NCBI RefSeq assembly: GCF_900142645.1
Contig: NZ_FRBP01000012.1
Coordinates: 1-64,000 of the forward strand
Source: Eubacterium callanderi
Lineage (GTDB): Bacteria > Bacillota > Clostridia > Eubacteriales > Eubacteriaceae
Reading direction: 5' to 3'
DNA length: 64,000 bases
Shown one piece after another: positions 45,710 to 54,859 of the stretch. The stretch's first letter is position 1, and every line of letters starts with the position of its first letter. A model generated the notes under the pieces. That model was not told where the DNA came from and did no database searches. It was given only the letters and a program-made list of their open reading frames with translations. The position numbers and the translations under genes are program-made.

Positions 45710-47305
45710 TTATATAAATTTAAACTCTTTCAATTTTCTTTCCATATCGTTGAGAAGCTTGTACTCAATCGAATCGATTAACGCGATAAGGCTGGCTTCA
45801 ATAACGTCAGTGGAAACGCCGACGTTTGTCCAGATATCCTCGCCATCTGTGCTTTCGATTAAAACACGGACTTTCGAGGCTGTCGCGCCTTTATCAATCA
45901 CGCGAACCTTAAAGTCTGTGAGGCGAACCTCCTTAATTTTGGGATAAAAGACCTCCAGGGCTTTTCTGAGCGCTTTATCCAAAGCATTTACAGGGCCGTC
46001 ACCTTCAGCAGCGTTGATTTCAGACTGTCCCTCAACATTGACCTTTACAACGGCAGAAGCGCTGAGTGCCCGGCCTTCAACAGGCTTTTCACCGATGGTT
46101 TTAAAATCTTCAATCTGAAAAAACGGCCGGTATTTTCCAAGTTCTTTGCGGATCAAAAGCTTGATACTGCTCTCAGCACCTTCAAATTGATAGCCCTGAT
46201 ACTCGAGCTCTTTAATTTTATCCATCACCCGCGTGGTTTCTTCTGATTTTTTTGTCAGGCTTGGATCAATTTCATTGATCAGCTGGATAATGGTACTGCG
46301 CCCGGCAACCTCTGACATTAAAATCCGCCGCTGGTTCCCTACAGACTCTGGTGGAATATGCTCAAAGGAAGTCGGCGCTTTTAATACCGCGTCAATATGC
46401 ATGCCGCCCTTATGAGCAAAGGCGCTTTTACCCACAAAGGGTTCTCGCCCGGACAAAACATAATTGGAAATTTCCGCGATACGGATGGCCGAGCTGGTCA
46501 GCTTCTCCATTGACTCTGGGCTCAGGCAGTCATACCCCAGCTTTAGCTGAAGATTGGGAATAATCGAAGAAAGATTGGCGTTTCCACATCGTTCTCCATA
46601 GCCTAAAAAAGTTCCCTGCACCTGTCTTGCCCCGGCCTGTACTGCCATAATACTATTTGCCACGCCCAGACCGCTGTCGTTATGGCAATGAATGCCGACG
46701 GCAATGCCGACTTCACTGGCAACATGCTTTACAATCTCCATGATTTCCATGGGGAGAGTACCGCCGTTGGTATCACAAAGGGCGACGCATTCGGCTCCGC
46801 CGCGCTCAGCTGCTTTCAGAACCTCAACAGCATATGCCGGGTCCATCTTGTAGCCGTCAAAGAAATGTTCTGCGTCAAAGGTTACAGCCTTTCCACTCGC
46901 TTTTAAAAAAGCCATCGTATCCTCAACCATCGCAAGATTTTCGTCCAGTGTCGTTTTAATAATCTCTGTGATATGAAAAGGCCACGCTTTTCCAAAAATA
47001 GCAACCGCCGGTGTATCCGCCTGGATAATCGCCTGCAGGTTTGCATCATCTTCCACATCAATGCCGCTTCTTCTTGTACTGCCAAATGCGCACAGCTTTG
47101 AATGCTTCAGTTCAATATCCTTAACGCGTTCAAAAAACTCGATATCCTTTGGATTTGATCCCGGGTTACCCGCTTCGATGATATCAATGCCTACCCGGTC
47201 CAGCGTTTCCAGTACCCGGATTTTATCCTCTACAGAAAAGGATATTCCTTCTGCCTGGGCTCCATCCCTAAGGGTAGAATCGAATAAAATTATTTTTTCG
47301 GACAT
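45710..47305 (-). CDS. cimA: (R)-Citramalate synthase
   Basis: 531 aa DRE-TIM-type synthase: [20 protein letters not shown] gives the metal/catalytic motif, CDTNGG and [14 protein letters not shown] complete the barrel, and a C-terminal allosteric domain follows. The [13 protein letters not shown] variant and length fit the CimA subgroup, which condenses pyruvate and acetyl-CoA to citramalate for threonine-independent isoleucine synthesis. No leuA (2-isopropylmalate synthase) lies in the operon. Confidence 0.9.
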   Translation of the reverse strand: MSEKIILFDSTLRDGAQAEGISFSVEDKIRVLETLDRVGIDIIEAGNPGSNPKDIEFFERVKDIELKHSKLCAFGSTRRSGIDVEDDANLQAIIQADTPAVAIFGKAWPFHITEIIKTTLDENLAMVEDTMAFLKASGKAVTFDAEHFFDGYKMDPAYAVEVLKAAERGGAECVALCDTNGGTLPMEIMEIVKHVASEVGIAVGIHCHNDSGLGVANSIMAVQAGARQVQGTFLGYGERCGNANLSSIIPNLQLKLGYDCLSPESMEKLTSSAIRIAEISNYVLSGREPFVGKSAFAHKGGMHIDAVLKAPTSFEHIPPESVGNQRRILMSEVAGRSTIIQLINEIDPSLTKKSEETTRVMDKIKELEYQGYQFEGAESSIKLLIRKELGKYRPFFQIEDFKTIGEKPVEGRALSASAVVKVNVEGQSEINAAEGDGPVNALDKALRKALEVFYPKIKEVRLTDFKVRVIDKGATASKVRVLIESTDGEDIWTNVGVSTDVIEASLIALIDSIEYKLLNDMERKLKEFKFI

Positions 47306-47365
47306 TCTTGTTCCTCTTTCTACTCTCCGTTACGAAGGGATTTTAGCAATTTGTTTATTTTATGA

Positions 47366-47397
47366 AAGAAGGCAAAAGGATAACCTTCTGCCTTCTT
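47366..47397. repeat. Intercistronic hairpin between ilvC and cimA
   Basis: AAGAAGGCA and TGCCTTCTT, 9-bp stem with a 14-base loop. With those at 41045 and 43884 it is one of three such hairpins in the operon. Confidence 0.6.
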
Positions 47398-47421
47398 GGT
47401 GAATAAGCGTTAACTGGACAA

Positions 47422-48450
<1,029 letters not shown>

Positions 48451-48453
48451 TTA

Positions 48454-48507
48454 TATAAAAAAACCGCCTCTTTGTATACAATTCTGTCATTGTATAAAAA
48501 GAGGCGG
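48454..48507 (-). terminator. T-box-controlled intrinsic terminator before ilvC
   Basis: CCGCCTC and GAGGCGG close a long stem that includes TATACAAT/ATTGTATA; the minus-strand RNA ends in seven Us. Confidence 0.9.
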
Positions 48508-48797
48508 ATAATATATACATATCCACGGTACCACTCTTCTTTAAAACAGCCTCACGGCCATTTCCTCTTCAGGTCGGAACAGACATCTGTCTTTCTTAAC
48601 CCTAGTCATTTAACGCTGACACTCCTGTTACAGGATAACGGCTTCCCCTACTAGTTTGGTAAACTTTCAGGTCAGCAGCTCGCAAGTGAGTATTACATAC
48701 CCCTTTATTGTTGGCATCACACCATTCGCCAACTCTCTGGAATAAAGACCTACGGTATCTTTCTCTTGGTCATAGCTGTTAGATATTTTTGATGTTG
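48508..48797 (-). promoter_or_regulatory. T-box leader of the ilv-leu operon (probable Leu specifier CUC)
   Basis: The minus-strand RNA contains the T-box core AGAGTGGTACCGTGGA (48537-48522), an AGAGAG...GGTGTGATGCC distal Stem I element, Stem II/III hairpins, and a terminator. In the presumed specifier loop the sequence AATACTCACTTG offers CUC (48690-48688), as in other ilv-leu T-boxes. Uncharged tRNA would favour antitermination. Confidence 0.88.
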
Positions 48798-48802
48798 AAA
48801 AG

Positions 48803-48831
48803 ATTATATCTGTTTCTAAAACCTTTGTCAA
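48803..48831 (-). promoter_or_regulatory. Consensus sigma-A promoter of the ilv-leu operon
   Basis: TTGACA, 17-base spacer, TATAAT on the minus strand; exact match to both hexamers. Confidence 0.92.
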
Positions 48832-48985
48832 CACTTATTTTTGCTTGTTTTAATTTTAACAACCTGAAACCGCTTACCCCCAATGGAATTATTTTTATTT
48901 TATCACTTTAGAGGCTTAAATCTTAAAAGCACAGCGAAAAGACTTTTATTTTACTATGCCTCTTTCCGCTGTGCCATTGTTTTAT

Positions 48986-50878
48986 CTAACGGTTATTTTG
49001 AAAAAAACGTTCAAGCAGTTCCTGGCATTTCTCCTCACAGATACCGGAATAAATTTCCGTTGCATTTGAAAGCATTGGATGCTTTCCCAGCTCTGCCGTT
49101 GTCTCGACACCGCCAAACCGCGTTTCCCATGTCCCGTAAACCAGTTTCCTGATTCGGCTTTGAATAACTGCCCCCATACACATGGGGCACGGTTCCGCTG
49201 TCACATAAAGTTCACAGTCGTCCAGACGCCATCGTCCAAGTTTTTTTGAAGCCTCACGAATAACAAGCATCTCGGCATGTGCCGTTGGGTCCTGCAGCGT
49301 TTCTTTCTGGTTGTGGGCCGCTGCTATGATCTCTCCATTGTGCAAGATCACTGCCCCAACAGGCACCTCACCTTCTTCGATGCCCCTTTCAGCCTCCTCT
49401 ATTGCTTTAGACATAATATCCTGCATGGTCATCCCTATAGGAATTTCAAGAGTCTGGTCGCATTTCTCCTCTCGGGATTTGATCTCCCCAGCGGACTGCT
49501 CTTCTGCTTGGCTGCTGCTTGGCTGTTCTGTTATTTCCTCGACGACAAGACCGCAGCTCTCAGCTGCCAGCACACGTCCGGAATCTCCAGGGATTTCAAC
49601 ACTGCCGTCACACTCCACAATTTCGTCGTTGTACAGATCCCTGAACTTTCCTCTCAAGTCATGGTGCTCAACTCTGACAGAATTCTCCTCGCTGTTAAAC
49701 AGGGCGTAGACCTGTTCATTTTCAAAACGCCTCATGAATCCCATTTGCTGCGATTTTACAAATAATTCTTTATAATCGCCATAACGGATGGCTCTCGACG
49801 CCCTTCTAACCGCAGCCATACGGCAGATTTTCTGATATAAATCACAGTGCTCGTCAAAATGCATGCTTTCATAATTTGGTCTGAGCGGCGCGTCTGTCCC
49901 ATTCCCTTTTACACCCTTGGCGCCCTGTTCGCTGCCATAGTAAATCGAAGGAATCCCCGGCATGGTATAAAGCATCAGATAAAGCGGATACAACCACGCT
50001 TCACGGGTCAGGGTTGAGGCCACCCGGTCTACATCATGGTTGTCCACAAAATTGAAAGTATAAAAGCTTTTGTAAATGCCATACTCGCCAAAAAGGCGGT
50101 TCAGGGAAAAGGAAATCTCAAAGTAGTTTTTGGTATTCAGGCTGGAATACAACCCTTTGTAGTCCTCATAATTGGTTACAGAATCAAGATGCCCCTCCTG
50201 TACCAGCACATTATAATCGCCGTGGACACTCTCACCGACAAACCAGAAGTCCTGCTTCAAATTTTTGGAAAAATCACTAAGCTCTCTTAAAAACTCAGTG
50301 TTCATAACGTTGGCAGCATCCATCCGGACGCCGTCTATATGAAATGTTTCAATCCAAAAACGCATGACTTCTTTTAAATAATCCTTTACCTCTGGATTAT
50401 AAAGGTTCAGTTTGACAAGATTGTCATGCCCCGCCCAGTTTTCATAGCTAAGGCCATCGTTAAAGCTGTTATTTCCCCAAAAATTAACGCCGAGGAACCA
50501 ATCTTTATAACGCGAGTTTTCCCGGTTCTGTTTCATATCCTGAAAGGCAAAAAAATCCCTTCCTACATGATTAAAAACACAGTCCAGCACCACCTTAAAA
50601 CCACTGTCATGGAGTTTGTTCATAAGCGCCGCTAAATCTTCATTTGTGCCCAGACGCCTGTCAACCGTATAATAGTCTGTTGTGTCGTATCCATGCGATA
50701 CTGAACTGAACAGAGGCCCAAGCAAGATCGTATTAATGCCCAGCTTTTTTAAGTATTCCAGAAGATTCTCTATTTTCCAGAGGCGGTGCTTTGTTTGTCC
50801 GCACTGCTCCTGGTATTCCTCAGCTCCGGCAAAGCCCATCGTAAAAATGTGATATACATTAAAGTCGCCAAAATCCAT
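48986..50878 (-). CDS. Fusion of GH13 alpha-amylase-type hydrolase and TadA-type deaminase
   Basis: 630 aa in one frame. Residues 1-445 are a GH13 barrel with DCVFNH (region I), GVRMDAA with the nucleophile Asp, VGESVHGD with the acid Glu, and FVDNHD. There is no signal peptide, so it is cytosolic, perhaps a maltodextrinase. A Ser/Glu-rich linker (446-482) leads to a 148-aa zinc deaminase of TadA type: HAE at 534-536 and PCPMC at 563-567, with the GEVPVGAVI strand. TadA makes inosine-34 in tRNA-Arg. An internal ATG at codon 483 has only a weak RBS, so the deaminase could also be made alone. Confidence 0.9.
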   Translation of the reverse strand: MDFGDFNVYHIFTMGFAGAEEYQEQCGQTKHRLWKIENLLEYLKKLGINTILLGPLFSSVSHGYDTTDYYTVDRRLGTNEDLAALMNKLHDSGFKVVLDCVFNHVGRDFFAFQDMKQNRENSRYKDWFLGVNFWGNNSFNDGLSYENWAGHDNLVKLNLYNPEVKDYLKEVMRFWIETFHIDGVRMDAANVMNTEFLRELSDFSKNLKQDFWFVGESVHGDYNVLVQEGHLDSVTNYEDYKGLYSSLNTKNYFEISFSLNRLFGEYGIYKSFYTFNFVDNHDVDRVASTLTREAWLYPLYLMLYTMPGIPSIYYGSEQGAKGVKGNGTDAPLRPNYESMHFDEHCDLYQKICRMAAVRRASRAIRYGDYKELFVKSQQMGFMRRFENEQVYALFNSEENSVRVEHHDLRGKFRDLYNDEIVECDGSVEIPGDSGRVLAAESCGLVVEEITEQPSSSQAEEQSAGEIKSREEKCDQTLEIPIGMTMQDIMSKAIEEAERGIEEGEVPVGAVILHNGEIIAAAHNQKETLQDPTAHAEMLVIREASKKLGRWRLDDCELYVTAEPCPMCMGAVIQSRIRKLVYGTWETRFGGVETTAELGKHPMLSNATEIYSGICEEKCQELLERFFQNNR

Positions 50879-50934
50879 AAGGTTCCTCCTGTTAATGCTG
50901 TTTTCTTTTGATTATAACACTTTTTCCTTTAATA

Positions 50935-51543
50935 TTATGTAATTTTCTCAATCTTAACAGGTTTTTCTTTTAATAAATATATCGCATCGCAGATCTTTGT
51001 AAGCTCATTCCGGTTATGGCTTACATAGATAACTGTTTTGGGATCTTGCCGCCAAAGGCGTTTGAAATCTTCAGCCATACGGTCCTTAAGCTCATAGTCC
51101 AGACTGCTGAAGGGCTCATCCATCAACAACAGGCTCGAAGGATAACAAAAAGCCCTGGCTATGGAAACACGCTGGCGCATTCCGCCGCTCAGAGCTTTTG
51201 GATAATAATCTGCATACTCTGCCAAGCCCACCATTTCAAGAATGGGTGCCACGGTCGATTCCTGCTCTTTATCCAGTACAAAGCACAGATTTTGTTTAAC
51301 CGTCCGCCAGGGTAAAAGGCGGTCCTCCTGAAAAATATAAGAAACCTTCCCATCCTCTACACCTTCAATAATGCCGCTGTCTGGAGCTGTGACGCCAGCC
51401 AGAAGGTTCAGCAGCGTGGTTTTTCCGCTGCCCGACGGCCCCATAATTCCGGTGATCTTATTTTCTGGAAATTTTATACTGAAATCACGATAAATCACTT
51501 CATTTCCATAAGCCTTTGTCAGGTTTTCTATTTTAATATCCAT
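50935..51543 (-). CDS. ABC transporter ATP-binding protein (SsuB/TauB/NrtD type)
   Basis: 202 aa. Walker A GPSGSGKTT, signature LSGGMRQRV, Walker B LLMDEPFSSLD, and the shortened length typical of sulfonate/nitrate/pyrimidine-type importers. The ATG at 51543 is used; a GTG three codons earlier is equally possible. It overlaps the permease gene by 11 bases. Confidence 0.9.
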   Translation of the reverse strand: MDIKIENLTKAYGNEVIYRDFSIKFPENKITGIMGPSGSGKTTLLNLLAGVTAPDSGIIEGVEDGKVSYIFQEDRLLPWRTVKQNLCFVLDKEQESTVAPILEMVGLAEYADYYPKALSGGMRQRVSIARAFCYPSSLLLMDEPFSSLDYELKDRMAEDFKRLWRQDPKTVIYVSHNRNELTKICDAIYLLKEKPVKIEKIT

Positions 51544-52315
51544 AATCGTCACCGGCCTTTATTTTTCTCAAAAACCAAACAGTCAGTTTTTCAAGGGTAA
51601 AACTGCATATTACGACAATCAGCGTCCATGAGAACAGCGTCTCTGTTTCCAGATATACTTTAGCATAGTATAAATTCATCCCCACAGACGGGAGGGCATT
51701 GGCTAAGACCTCAGAGGTTACGGTTGATCGCCACCCCATTCCGATAACATTCATTAAAGCAGAAGCGAAGTAAGGCTTTAATGTGGGCAGATAGATATCT
51801 TTTAATACACGCTTAAAGGGCACATGGTACAGCGCCGCCATCTCCAGAAGGTTTCTGCTGGTATTTTGGATGCCCTCCACCACATTCGTCCAGGTAATGG
51901 GAAAACAGACAAGAAAGGTGACCATCAGCGGTACCCAGCCTGACTTGATCCAAAGGTTAATCAAAATACTGACCGACACTACCGGCAGCGTCCTCACAAC
52001 TGTGACAAACGGCAGCATCAGTTCATAAAGAACACGGTTAAGACCGCTGAGCATTCCGACCACTGCCCCAAGCGCCACAGAGACAGCAATCCCGCCAAAA
52101 ACCCGGATTAAGGTCATTCCAAGATCTTCAAAAAATCCGGCTTCACCAACGACTCCAGCCACACCGGTCAAGGTTGTCCACGGCGATGGAAGAACGAGGC
52201 TGTTTCCCACCATACTGGCTCCAAGCTCCCAAATACCAATCCAAAAAAGGATTGCCAGAAGTTTTAAAACTCCTGGCGGCATTTTTTTAATATGTGAGTC
52301 CGTAGAAATCTTCAC
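51533..52315 (-). CDS. ABC transporter permease (SsuC/TauC/NrtB type)
   Basis: 260 aa, six TM helices, EAA loop MAALYHVPFKRVLKDIYLPT. The GTG at 52315 follows AGGAGG/GGAAAGG and overlaps the binding-protein gene by 29 bases; an ATG at 52282 is the alternative. Forms an importer with its neighbours. Confidence 0.9.
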   Translation of the reverse strand: MKISTDSHIKKMPPGVLKLLAILFWIGIWELGASMVGNSLVLPSPWTTLTGVAGVVGEAGFFEDLGMTLIRVFGGIAVSVALGAVVGMLSGLNRVLYELMLPFVTVVRTLPVVSVSILINLWIKSGWVPLMVTFLVCFPITWTNVVEGIQNTSRNLLEMAALYHVPFKRVLKDIYLPTLKPYFASALMNVIGMGWRSTVTSEVLANALPSVGMNLYYAKVYLETETLFSWTLIVVICSFTLEKLTVWFLRKIKAGDDYGY

Positions 52316-53291
52316 CCGGTACCTTTCCTCCTACCGATTTTGGTTCAAAAGAAACCAGAACATCAAAGTATTTCTGCAGGTCTCCTTTGGCGTCAGACGG
52401 TGTAATAAAAACAATACTGCAATTTGGAATAGCTTTCTGAGCCATCTGCTGATTATCCATAATTTTTGCTTCCACAACATCATTGGCAGCGCGCTCATCA
52501 GCAACATTGACCGTTTCAACCGAGGTTTTATATGCCTCCATGAACTTTTTGACAATCGTTGGGTTCTTTTCAGCCCATTCCTTGTTTACTACTACACAGC
52601 CCATCTCCAGCTTTGTTCCGTCTGTAGCTTTCTCCCAGGCATCCGTCATGTCGACAGCCAACTTCAAGTTTTCATTCTTAGCAAGAGTCGCTGTGGCAAA
52701 AGGCTGCGGCAGCATGGCAATGGAGCCTTCTCCAGACGCAAGCTTCGCGGCCGCTTCACTGTGTTCCCCAAACCATTCAATGGTTACGTCAGTCCCTGGT
52801 GTCAGGCCATTTTTATCTAACAGATAGTTTAAGACATATTCCGGTGTAGAACCCTGCCCGGTAGCGTAAACCGTCTTTCCTCTGAGATCCGCCATGGAAT
52901 TAATATTCTCACTTTTATCCGCTACTATTGATAAAGTTCCCAATGTGTTCACAGCACCCAAAATAACTTTACCCTCTGTTTTATTATACAGGGTGGCCGC
53001 CAGATTGGTTGGCACTGCCGCGATCTGATAATCACCATTGATGATTCCCGCTGTCACCTGGTCGGGGGCTGTGGCGATTGTCCATTCAGGCTCTACCTGC
53101 TCTCCCAGTTCAACACCTTCGGCGATCATTTCGGCCATGCCCATTCCTGTTGGGCCAGACAACGCAGCAATTTTAACTGTCTGTGGCTCTGGTTTTGGTT
53201 CTTCCTCTACCTGCTTCGTTGAGCAGCCAGCACTCATTAAAACTACTGCCAAAAGGCATCCGACAAACGCAAGCCATCTTTTTTTCTTCAT
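52287..53291 (-). CDS. Substrate-binding lipoprotein (NMT1/THI5/SsuA-like)
   Basis: 334 aa. The signal peptide ends with the lipobox LMSAGC. The fold is that of NrtA/SsuA/ThiY-type proteins (KIAALSGPTGMGMAEMI; GDYQIAAVPTNLAATLYNK; DLRGKTVYATGQGSTPEYVL). Members bind sulfonates, nitrate, pyrimidines or similar; the ligand here is unknown. The leader at 53292-53468 may report its identity. Confidence 0.88.
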   Translation of the reverse strand: MKKKRWLAFVGCLLAVVLMSAGCSTKQVEEEPKPEPQTVKIAALSGPTGMGMAEMIAEGVELGEQVEPEWTIATAPDQVTAGIINGDYQIAAVPTNLAATLYNKTEGKVILGAVNTLGTLSIVADKSENINSMADLRGKTVYATGQGSTPEYVLNYLLDKNGLTPGTDVTIEWFGEHSEAAAKLASGEGSIAMLPQPFATATLAKNENLKLAVDMTDAWEKATDGTKLEMGCVVVNKEWAEKNPTIVKKFMEAYKTSVETVNVADERAANDVVEAKIMDNQQMAQKAIPNCSIVFITPSDAKGDLQKYFDVLVSFEPKSVGGKVPGEDFYGLTY

Positions 53292-53468
53292 TTCAAAACT
53301 CCTTTAAACGTTATTTCGAATGTATACCCATAAAAATCAAAAAACTTCCAGCCGGGGCAGGAAGTATGCAACCTAAAAGAAACCCATGCACAACATGCGT
53401 TTTTTGATTTCATCTTCCTTTCAAATCAGGCTGCTAAACCTTCTCTGTTAGGGTATTTCATCTTTTTT
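53292..53468 (-). promoter_or_regulatory. Attenuator-type 5' leader of the SsuABC-like operon
   Basis: About 175 bases of untranslated RNA between a promoter and the lipoprotein gene, containing a terminator at 53338-53365 and upstream hairpins (GATTT/AAATC; GCATG with TGCATG). ACCCTAA near the 5' end could pair with TTAGGT. It resembles a riboswitch or attenuator, but no known class is recognised. Confidence 0.5.
53338..53365 (-). terminator. Leader terminator
   Basis: Minus-strand ACTTCC and GGAAGT around a GC-rich 10-base loop, followed by TTTTTTG. Confidence 0.65.
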
Positions 53469-53497
53469 AGTATATCATAGCTCCAATATTCTGGCAA
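53469..53497 (-). promoter_or_regulatory. Sigma-A promoter of the SsuABC-like operon
   Basis: Minus-strand TTGCCA, 17-base spacer, TATACT. Confidence 0.75.
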
Positions 53498-53532
53498 GGA
53501 TTACATTTCTACTCTTTTCAGCGTTGTTTTTA

Positions 53533-53583
53533 CACAAAAAACAGCGAAGACAGAACTGCAAAGTCTGCTTTCGCTGTTTTAAA
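53533..53583. terminator. Terminator after the alcohol dehydrogenase gene
   Basis: AAACAGCGAA pairs with TTTCGCTGTTT, with an inner GCAGACTTTGCAG-type hairpin; T-rich on both strands. Confidence 0.85.
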
Positions 53584-53584
53584 C

Positions 53585-54700
53585 TTATTGAGATATATTA
53601 TTAAGAATTTCCAGTACTTCATCAGCGGTTGGCATGAGAGGTGTTGTCTGAGTGCAGGTATCTACCAGAGCATTCTCTGCAAGCTGACGTTTTCCAGCTT
53701 CAAACTCATTTCTATCCATTCCCCATGCAATCAGAGAAGTAGGCATTTCCATTTTTTCCATAATATCCCGGATGTACGCGATCAGCTTATCCACAGCAAC
53801 TCTGGCCGTGTCTGTAAAAGGTGCGATACCCGTAACCTTAGCGAGCAGTGCGTAACGATTCAGACATCCCTCATCGCGGCTGTTAAAAGTAACCACATGC
53901 GGCAGTAAAATCGCATTGGCCAGTCCATGCGGAATATGAAACATACCGCCCAGGTTATGTGCAATGCCATGATTAATGCCCAGTCCCGCTTTATTAAAGG
54001 CCATACCTGCCATGGTTGACGCTACCTGCATCTGTTCACGGTGGTAAGTATTGTCTGGATCGTTATATGTGATCAGAAGCGACTGTGTAATAATCTGAAC
54101 AGACTTTTCAGCGAAACAATCTGAAAAATTATCTCTTCCCTGGGCTACATAAGCTTCCAGAGCATGTGTTAATACGTCAATACCAGTATTGGCCACGATC
54201 GGCTTGGGGACGCTTCTTGTAAAATCCGGATTTAAAAGTGCCACAGCCGGCAGCATCATTGGATCTGCAAAAAGGTGCTTGACCTTTGCCTGTAAATCAG
54301 TGATAACCGTTGCGGCGGTTGCGTCTGACCCGGTACCGCTTGTGGTTGGAATCGCAATAAACTCAAAAACCTTCCCCGTTTGCCTGGCTGTAAAGAAAAG
54401 GATCGCTTTAGCGGCATCGATGGCTGATCCGCCGCCGAAGGCGACGATCACATCACAGCTGCTTGCCATGAGCCGCTTCATACCGGCTGCAACTTCTTCA
54501 AGTGGTGGGTCTGGCACCACATCTGTGAACAGTACAACTTTATTTGAATCGTCTATTTCTTTTAAAATCCGGGTTACAGACTGGTTTTCTGCCAGAAACT
54601 TATCGCAGACAATGAAGATTCCCTGATTCTTGTACTGATTAAAATATTCAAGGCAGTCAACGCCACTGATGACTTTTGTATTTAATTCAAAAACTTCCAT
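53585..54700 (-). CDS. Iron-containing alcohol dehydrogenase
   Basis: 371 aa, group III Fe-ADH. NAD-binding GGGSAIDAAKAI near residue 90 and TTSGTGSDATAATVI, and the metal ligands in the helical half (GINHGIAHNLGGMFHIPHGLAN). AGGAGGG precedes the ATG at 54700. Likely reduces short aldehydes to alcohols (1,3-propanediol/butanol dehydrogenase type). Monocistronic, with its own terminator. Confidence 0.92.
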   Translation of the reverse strand: MEVFELNTKVISGVDCLEYFNQYKNQGIFIVCDKFLAENQSVTRILKEIDDSNKVVLFTDVVPDPPLEEVAAGMKRLMASSCDVIVAFGGGSAIDAAKAILFFTARQTGKVFEFIAIPTTSGTGSDATAATVITDLQAKVKHLFADPMMLPAVALLNPDFTRSVPKPIVANTGIDVLTHALEAYVAQGRDNFSDCFAEKSVQIITQSLLITYNDPDNTYHREQMQVASTMAGMAFNKAGLGINHGIAHNLGGMFHIPHGLANAILLPHVVTFNSRDEGCLNRYALLAKVTGIAPFTDTARVAVDKLIAYIRDIMEKMEMPTSLIAWGMDRNEFEAGKRQLAENALVDTCTQTTPLMPTADEVLEILNNISQ

Positions 54701-54820
54701 ATTACCCTCCTGGTATTTATCCATGGACATAAATCTTCCAAATAGAATATTAGTATTTTATCCTTTCAATTCACTTTTTAGAAGAAAAAATCCCGTCGAC
54801 ATCATATAAATTTTTATCAT

Positions 54821-54855
54821 TAAAAAAGACCAAGGCCTGAGCATTGGTCTTTTTA
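54821..54855. terminator. Bidirectional terminator after lon
   Basis: AAAAAGACCAA pairs with TTGGTCTTTTT. Confidence 0.9.
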
Positions 54856-54859
54856 ATCT

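Noticed and set aside
53526-53540. Second half-site of the 34-bp sigma-54 activator palindrome (TTTACACAAAAAAC)
   Set aside because: The match is one-armed and belongs to the terminator region after the alcohol dehydrogenase gene; no -24/-12 promoter is near.
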